A stretch of 64,000 bases of DNA from contig JAJPHC010000054.1 of the NCBI GenBank assembly GCA_021325515.1, positions 62,001 to 126,000 on the forward strand, in the 5' to 3' direction. Positions within the stretch are counted from its first letter, which is position 1. Every line of letters begins with the position of its first letter. The position numbers and the translations under genes were made by a program. The notes under the pieces were generated by a model. The model saw only the letters and a program-made list of their open reading frames with translations. It was not told the DNA's origin and made no database searches. Below are positions 57,896-64,000 of the stretch, in pieces. The stretch comes from Acidobacteriota bacterium. Its GTDB lineage: Bacteria > Acidobacteriota > Thermoanaerobaculia > Gp7-AA8.

Positions 57896-59062
57896 ATGCG
57901 CAAGGTTCTCTGCATCGCGTTCCTTTTCGCTCCCCTTCTCGCATTCGCGGCGGATGATGCGCCGCTTCCCGTCATCGTCGACACGCATGCCGATACTCCG
58001 ACCGAGTATCTGAAGCATCCGTTCGACCTCGGCGTGTGGAACACGTTCGGAATGGTCGACTACCCCCGGATGAAGTCCGGCGGCGTCGACGCCGAGTTCT
58101 TCGCCGCCTATGTTCCCGCGCGATATGCGGGAAAGGGGGCGGCCGCGTACTGCATGCGCATCATGGAGACCATCCACGAGATGGTGGATGACTATCCGAA
58201 GTGGGCGGGCTTCGCGACCTCGTCGAGCGAGATCCGCACGATCACGAACAACGGCAAGCGCGCGATCCTGATCGGCATCGAAGGAGGTCATGCGATCGAA
58301 GACTCACTCGACCTGCTTCGCGCGTTCTACCGCTTCGGCGCGCGCTACATGACTCTCACCCACACCAACTCGAACAACTGGGCTGATTCATCCGGGGACG
58401 CCGCGAAACACAACGGCCTCACGCCGTTCGGCAAGGAAGTCGTGCTGGAGATGAACCGCCTCGGCATGCTCGTCGACGTCTCCCACGTGAGCGACAAGAC
58501 GTTCTGGGACGTGATGGAGACGACGAAGGCTCCGGTCATCGCATCGCATTCCTCGGCGCGCGCGCTCTGCGATCATCCGCGCAACATGACCGACGACATG
58601 CTGCGCGCCGTGCAGAAGAATCATGGCGTGGTGATGGTGAACTTCTATCCGGTTTTTCTGTCGCAAACCGTGCGGGATGCCGCGAAGAAGCGGGATGAAG
58701 AGCTCAAGCCGCAGCTCGATGCGCTGAAAAAGAAGGACCCGTCGCAGGGCGATGTCTACGACGCCGGGAAAGATGAGCTCTACAAGGCTCATCCCCTTCC
58801 CAAGATCCCGTACACGGTCATCGTCGACCACATCGACCACATCGTCAAAGTCGCCGGCGTCGACACCGCCGGCCTCGGCTCGGATTTCGACGGCATCGAC
58901 GAGACGCCCTCCGGAATGGAGCACATCGCGAAGATCTCCTCGATCCGCACCGAGCTGAAGCGCCGCGGGTATTCGGAGACCGATGTCCGCAAGATCATGG
59001 GTGAGAACTTCATGCGGGTCTTCGCCGAGGCGGAACGGGTCGCGGCCGGGCTCAGAAAGTGA
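57896..59062 (+). CDS. Membrane dipeptidase (peptidase M19)
   Basis: 388 residues with a signal peptide (MRKVLCIAFLFAPLLAFA). Zinc ligands: VDTHADTP (His31, Asp33), IGIEGGHAIED (Glu129), VDVSHVSDKTFWD (His197), IASHSSARALCDHPRN (His218) and LGSDFDG (Asp). Cleaves dipeptides including L-D and beta-lactam-like bonds in renal-dipeptidase relatives; here it is likely periplasmic. A longer frame to 57854 overlaps the hairpin repeat and is rejected. Confidence 0.95.
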   Translation: MRKVLCIAFLFAPLLAFAADDAPLPVIVDTHADTPTEYLKHPFDLGVWNTFGMVDYPRMKSGGVDAEFFAAYVPARYAGKGAAAYCMRIMETIHEMVDDYPKWAGFATSSSEIRTITNNGKRAILIGIEGGHAIEDSLDLLRAFYRFGARYMTLTHTNSNNWADSSGDAAKHNGLTPFGKEVVLEMNRLGMLVDVSHVSDKTFWDVMETTKAPVIASHSSARALCDHPRNMTDDMLRAVQKNHGVVMVNFYPVFLSQTVRDAAKKRDEELKPQLDALKKKDPSQGDVYDAGKDELYKAHPLPKIPYTVIVDHIDHIVKVAGVDTAGLGSDFDGIDETPSGMEHIAKISSIRTELKRRGYSETDVRKIMGENFMRVFAEAERVAAGLRK

Positions 59063-59100
59063 CGGAATAGCCCGTCTCTCCCGACCCGTTTCGAACGGCG

Positions 59101-60177
59101 ATGAAACGACTGACCATCGGTCTCCTCGCCGCCCTTGCCGCCAGCGCTGCGTTTGCGGAAGACGTTCCCGCGCCGAAGCCACTGGACGCGAAAATCGATC
59201 GCGTCCTCCGTTCCTCACTCACGCGCTGCAAGGAGATGACCCTCTCGCAGCAGGAGTCGCCGATGAATCTGCCGGCGTCCTTCTCGTCGATTCTCGTGAA
59301 GGTCGAGAGCCCGCGCGCCGCGTGCGAAACGCAGACGCTCGTCGTGACATCGCGGCTCGGCGGCATCTACGTCGGCGTTCCCTGGATCATCCGCGACGTC
59401 GAAGGAAAGACGATCGAAGAGAAGCTGAAGAATTTCGCGTGGCAGTCGCTGCACATGAACTTCACGCCGGAGGTCGACCGCAGCGCACTCACGGCCGACG
59501 GACTCTTCAGAGTCACGATGGTGCAGACGACGGAGTTCGGCAAGATGCCGATGCAGGGAGAGGTCGATCCTGAAGGCAACGTGTTCTTCATGGGCCACTT
59601 CCAGCGATTGGTGGACGACACCAACGCAGCGCGTCTGAAGACGCTCGAGCCGTTCATCAGCGCGGCACCGCAGGAGGGATCGGCGAAGCCTTCCGTGACC
59701 GTGATCGAGTTCTCGGATTTCGAATGCCCCTCGTGCCAGCACGCGTCGGGCTACATGAATCCAATCATGTCGAAGTACAGCGATCAGGTGCGCTATATCC
59801 GCTACGACTTGCCGCTCGTCTCCATGCATCCCTGGGCGTTGTCGGCGGCGGTTGCCGGACGCGCGATCTACAAGCAGAAACCGGCGCTCTTCTGGGACTA
59901 CAAGAAAGAAGTGTATGAGAATCAGGAGAAGCTCTCGTCATTTACGATCGACGACTTCGCGCGCAGTTTCGCGAAGGATCACGAGCTCGATCTGGCGAAG
60001 TACGATGCCGACGTAAACTCCGCCGACCTTCGCGCCGACGTGTTGAAGGCCGCCGGAGCCGCGCTGACGAATGACGTGCGCTCGACGCCGACCTACATGG
60101 TGAACGGCGTGTTCATCGACGCCGGCGAAAACGGCAAGGGCCTCGAAGAGTACGTCGCGTCGCTGCTGAAGAAGTAG
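59101..60177 (+). CDS. Exported DsbA-like thioredoxin-fold protein
   Basis: 358 residues. Signal peptide (MKRLTIGLLAALAASAAFA); an N-terminal ~170-residue region of unknown fold with a conserved-looking LGGIYVGVPWIIRD; then a DsbA/Thioredoxin_4 domain with active site FECPSCQHA (Cys209-Cys212), a helical insertion (SMHPWALSAAVAGRAIYKQ) and the cis-Pro loop RSTPTYMVNG. Forms or isomerises disulfides in the periplasm. The extra N-terminal domain is larger than in DsbA. Ends before a hairpin repeat shared with the convergent DUF4410 gene. Confidence 0.9.
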   Translation: MKRLTIGLLAALAASAAFAEDVPAPKPLDAKIDRVLRSSLTRCKEMTLSQQESPMNLPASFSSILVKVESPRAACETQTLVVTSRLGGIYVGVPWIIRDVEGKTIEEKLKNFAWQSLHMNFTPEVDRSALTADGLFRVTMVQTTEFGKMPMQGEVDPEGNVFFMGHFQRLVDDTNAARLKTLEPFISAAPQEGSAKPSVTVIEFSDFECPSCQHASGYMNPIMSKYSDQVRYIRYDLPLVSMHPWALSAAVAGRAIYKQKPALFWDYKKEVYENQEKLSSFTIDDFARSFAKDHELDLAKYDADVNSADLRADVLKAAGAALTNDVRSTPTYMVNGVFIDAGENGKGLEEYVASLLKK

Positions 60178-60195
60178 CCGTGGCTCTCCCCCGTC

Positions 60196-60223
60196 CCTCT
60201 CTCCCCGCAGGCGGGGAGAGAGG
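60196..60223. repeat. CCTCTCTCCCCGC / GCGGGGAGAGAGG hairpin
   Basis: Perfect 13-bp arms (60196-60208, 60211-60223) in the 64-bp gap between convergent genes; the closing pairs must open to make a loop. Likely bidirectional terminator or member of the CCCCTC repeat family. Confidence 0.65.
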
Positions 60224-60241
60224 ACAGGGTGAGGAGTGTTC

Positions 60242-60862
60242 TTAGAACTGCTGCAGGATGTGGACGATATCCTGCCCCGTCGCGTGAATGCTGTCGCGCA
60301 TCACCTGTGCGTCGCTTCCGCCGGCGACCTTCCACGTACCGCCTGAACGCCGCTCCTGCGTGAAGCGAAGCAACACCTGCCCCGTCTCCGCATCGACGAG
60401 CTCGCCCGTGGACTTGCTGCCGGCAGCGCCGGCGCCGTATCCCACGAGATAGCGCTTCGCACGCGAGCCTGCGGAGACGTCGAGCACCGAACCGCGAAGG
60501 ATCAGCGTCCTGTGCGACTTCGGCGCGCTCTGCGCCGTCTCCACTTTCATCTTCCCCTTCACTTCATCGCGCAACGCCTCGGTCAGCGTCTCGGTATATC
60601 CATCGACGACGCTCTTGATGGTGTCATACGACTTGTCCTTCGGATCGGGCAGCGGCGTCTTCGACGTGTCGAAGGGGATCACGACGATGCGGTCGTAGTC
60701 CGATGCCGCGAACTTCTTCACGATCTCGATCTGATCGATATCCGGTCCCCAGTTCTTGTAGGAACCGGGATCGGTCGCGGGCTTCGCGTTTCCACGAGCC
60801 CAGGCGAGCGGCGTGACGATCAAAGCAACGAGCACGAACAGCAGCAGCTTTTTGTTTGTCAT
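60242..60862 (-). CDS. Exported DUF4410 protein
   Basis: 206 residues from the ATG at 60862, with GGGAGG 5-6 nt upstream and a signal peptide (MTNKKLLLFVLVALIVTPLAWA). The mature part fits DUF4410: YDRIVVIPFDTSKTPLPD, TETLTEALRDEVKGKM, LILRGSVLDVSAGSRAKRYLVGYGAGAAGS (split) and GELVDAETGQVLLRFTQER. Members are periplasmic or lipid-anchored and of unknown role. The frame to 60901 is not needed. It is 57 bp downstream of the Nudix gene on the same strand. Confidence 0.85.
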   Translation of the reverse strand: MTNKKLLLFVLVALIVTPLAWARGNAKPATDPGSYKNWGPDIDQIEIVKKFAASDYDRIVVIPFDTSKTPLPDPKDKSYDTIKSVVDGYTETLTEALRDEVKGKMKVETAQSAPKSHRTLILRGSVLDVSAGSRAKRYLVGYGAGAAGSKSTGELVDAETGQVLLRFTQERRSGGTWKVAGGSDAQVMRDSIHATGQDIVHILQQF

Positions 60863-60919
60863 GTGTCCTCCCTTGTTCCCCTCACTCCAGGCCTTACGCA
60901 CGGGGGGCGAGGGAAACGA

Positions 60920-61498
60920 CTAAATAGTTTGCCAGACCAGATCGAGAAATGCTTTCAGCATCCGGCCGGTGAGACCCCATATCTCGTACGGACCGTGATG
61001 GTAGAAGTAGGCGGGATACTTCCGATTGCGGAACGTCACGTATCTCACTTCCGGATTGTGTTCCGCGAGAAGTACGTCGATCGGAACTTCGAACGTTTCG
61101 ACGACTTCCGACTCCTGCATGACATAGTCGATGCGCTCGTGCACGATCCCGGCGAAGGGTGCGACGAGATAGCCGCTGTTCGTGACCACATCGTCATGAC
61201 GGCCGAAGATCTCGACGTGCTGCTCAGGGATGCCGACTTCCTCCTTCGCCTCGCGCCGCGCAGCTTCCTCGAAAGACTCCCCCGCTTCGACGGCGCCGCC
61301 CGGGAACGCGATCTGCCCGCTGTGCGCCGCGAGATTCTCGGCGCGGCGTGTGAAAAGAAGCGACCACCCCTCGGGCGTTGCGATCAACGGGATCAGGACG
61401 GCGGCGCGGCGAAGAGACGGCGCTTCGATCTCGATCGCCGGCCGTTTGGCGAAGAGCGTGCGCAGACGGCGCAACGCGTGGTCATCGAACCGGACCAA
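60920..61498 (-). CDS. CoA pyrophosphatase-type Nudix hydrolase
   Basis: 192 residues from a TTG at 61498 preceded by a perfect GGAGGT at 5-nt spacing; an ATG at 61525 with no ribosome site would add nine residues. Nudix box GGAVEAGESFEEAARREAKEEVGI (read in two parts), plus the CoAse-specific LLFTRRAENLAAHSGQIAFPGG before it. Hydrolyses CoA or acyl-CoA to 4'-phosphopantetheine and 3',5'-ADP. Its start lies within the last 17 bp of the glycosyltransferase gene, so translation is probably coupled. Confidence 0.92.
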   Translation of the reverse strand: MVRFDDHALRRLRTLFAKRPAIEIEAPSLRRAAVLIPLIATPEGWSLLFTRRAENLAAHSGQIAFPGGAVEAGESFEEAARREAKEEVGIPEQHVEIFGRHDDVVTNSGYLVAPFAGIVHERIDYVMQESEVVETFEVPIDVLLAEHNPEVRYVTFRNRKYPAYFYHHGPYEIWGLTGRMLKAFLDLVWQTI

Positions 61499-62875
61499 GC
61501 CGCACCTCCGCGAATGGCTCGGCATCGAGCATAGGAATTCCCTGGATCGCGTGCGACAGCCGCACGACGCCCTGCATGCGAGCGAGTTCGATGCGGACGG
61601 ACGCTCCCGGCTCGAGATCGCCCGGGAGGTCGAACCACTCGCCGTTCGCGATCAGACGATAGCCCGGCTGGCCATACACGCGCGCGCGCAGCGAGACATC
61701 GCCGGCATTGCGCAGCGTCACGGAACATTCGTCGGATGCCACGACTTCGAGCCGCGGGAAGAGCGGCACGGTCCTCCGCGCAGCGGCAGACTCGTATGGA
61801 GCTCCAGTGCGATCAATGACACCGAGGTAACCCTGGACGGAATGCTCGATGGAACAGTTGGCGGCCAGCCACTCCCGCTGCCGCGCCGCGAGCGGGGGCA
61901 CGTCGAAATCGCGCAGCATGAAGTCGGTCAACATGTTGACCTCATCGGCGCCGAATGGAATCTTCGTCACGCAATCGGCGGGAAACTCGGCGAACTGCGC
62001 GTAATCGCTGACCGCGACCGGCTTTCCTGCATCCAGCGCGCGGATCAAGGTGCCCGAGGTTTCGCCGGCAGACGGATAGCGAAGGTTCACGAAGCGATCG
62101 GCTGCCGAGTAGTACGACGCGAAGTCGTCATCGGCAACATAGCCGGTGAAGGCGATGCCGTCGCCGCGCATCTTCGCGACGTCGATGTTCGGCGCCGGCT
62201 CGCCCACCACGAGGAGCGTGAGGCTCTCGTTTTTCGCACGCGCGCGGCGAAAGGCCTCGAGCACGACCTCCGCCCGCTTCGCCGCGGTGAGGAATCCGAA
62301 AAGGCCGATCACGCGGCCGGGCGGCCTTTCGATCTGCCTGCGCGGCTCTTCATGCACGAACGGATGCGGCACGACGTACACGGGTGTTTCGACGCCGAAC
62401 GAGAGAAGGCGCTCCGCCGCCCATCGGTTGTGCACGATCACAGCCTGCGACCGGCCTGCGAGCTCGATCGACGCCGGCAGGAGGAAGTTGCCGATCTCGT
62501 CGTGCATCCCCGCCGCACGTCCGCGTGCCCACGCTTCGCCGGCGTCGCCGTGGCTCGCACGAAGCGCAGCCACATAGCCCTCGACATCGCCGCGCGCCAA
62601 GGTCATCTCGACGATCAGGTGATGCAGCACGACGTCATGCAGCACTGCGATACCAGGCTGCCGCATCGCTGCGCGATAGATCTCCTCGTGAAAGGGATTG
62701 TTACCAAGGTGATAGATGGCGACGGCGTTGGACTCCCCTGCCGCCGGCAGCATGCCGCCTGCTTCCTGAACATCAACGTCAACATGTTGACGAAGTGCAG
62801 GCACCACCATCGACGAATAGTGCGCGATTCCGCTCTTCGCGGGAGGCATCGGCGAATACCAATGCACACGCGTCA

Positions 62876-62876
<1 letters not shown>
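61482..62876 (-). CDS. GT4-type glycosyltransferase with C-terminal beta-sandwich domain
   Basis: 464 residues. GT-B fold: N-terminal MTRVHWYSPMPPAKSGIAHYS and acceptor-domain VLHDVVLHHLIVEM; donor domain with IGLFGFLTAAKRAEVVLEAF, LTLLVVGEPAPNIDV and the nucleotide-sugar loop RYPSAGETSGTLIRALDAGKPVAVSD. After about 350 an Ig/CARDB-like segment (SVTLRNAGDVSLRARVYGQPG) is appended. Adds a sugar to an unknown acceptor. Its ATG overlaps the prfB stop (TGATG), so it is cotranslated with RF2. Two TCAACATGTTGA palindromes lie inside. Confidence 0.88.
61926..61941. repeat. GGTCAACATGTTGACC palindrome
   Basis: 16-bp perfect palindrome in the glycosyltransferase gene, in a different reading phase from the copy at 62777 (Val-Asn-Met-Leu-Thr). 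Confidence 0.75.
62777..62792. repeat. CGTCAACATGTTGACG palindrome
   Basis: 16-bp perfect palindrome near the 5' end of the same glycosyltransferase gene, 851 bp from the previous copy (Gln-His-Val-Asp phase). Confidence 0.75.
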
Positions 62877-63980
<1,104 letters not shown>

Positions 63981-64000
63981 ATCGATTGGGGGCGCGAGGC

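Overview
This is a GC-rich, densely packed bacterial chromosome segment with about 65 protein genes and no rRNA, tRNA, CRISPR array, phage or transposase gene that I can see. The host is a Gram-negative (diderm) heterotroph: there is an Omp85-type barrel, a TonB-dependent receptor, TonB, KdsC, an LpxL/HtrB-type acyltransferase, lipoproteins and many exported peptidases. The propeller-type hybrid kinase, M13, M19 and PepQ peptidases, DUF1028, DUF4410 and GSII genes together suggest Acidobacteriota or a nearby phylum. That placement is an inference and no marker here proves it.

Layout. 1-12 kb: end of a DUF2156 (lysyl-PG synthase-like) protein, M13 peptidase, VOC protein, a large propeller/Y_Y_Y hybrid kinase, MATE exporter, GlpX, RluA-type pseudouridine synthase and an AIM24-like protein. 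12-21 kb: class IV aminotransferase coupled to a SpoIIE-type phosphatase; a tight run of exported phosphodiesterase, nucleotidyltransferase and a small repeat protein; a peptide-binding lipoprotein; a BamA-like barrel; a HAD phosphatase. 21-25 kb: a cell-surface-signalling module (STN/TonB-dependent receptor, ECF sigma factor, FecR-type regulator) whose promoter abuts a 211-bp MITE-like inverted repeat.

25.2-33.8 kb is the most unusual part. A seven-gene plus-strand operon (class III PLP enzyme, alpha/beta hydrolase, dedicated acyl carrier protein, ketosynthase, two half-size DMT transporters resembling the ArnE/ArnF arrangement, DegT-type aminotransferase) faces a three-gene minus-strand operon (VirJ/AcvB-like hydrolase, FemAB/GNAT-like transferase, ureohydrolase). 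The two operons overlap by 6 bp at their ends. I read it as a candidate uncharacterised pathway that makes and flips an amino-modified acyl product.

34-48 kb: GSII glutamine synthetase, a CREST/ceramidase-like membrane protein, GAF-GGDEF cyclase coupled to a HExxH mini-protein, DUF4442-SDR pair, LIG-POL type LigD, small unknown genes, a GT-C-like membrane protein, TonB, a secreted protein with a strong terminator, DUF1028-TPR, SGNH hydrolase and a proline-iminopeptidase-like enzyme. 48-64 kb: exported rubrerythrin with a highly structured leader, PepQ, uracil-DNA glycosylase, PLC/P1-type protein, purH, kdsC with an acyltransferase, FAD oxidase with ComF, a barrel protein, CBS protein, M19 dipeptidase, DsbA-like protein, DUF4410, CoA-type Nudix, a GT4 glycosyltransferase and prfB with an intact programmed +1 frameshift.

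Two genome-style signals recur. Many genes have a TANNNT -10-like hexamer only 6-9 nt before the start codon and no clear Shine-Dalgarno, which suggests leaderless mRNAs; others have strong GGAGG-type sites. A palindrome with core TCAAC-AT-(G/A)T-TGA occurs four times inside coding regions.
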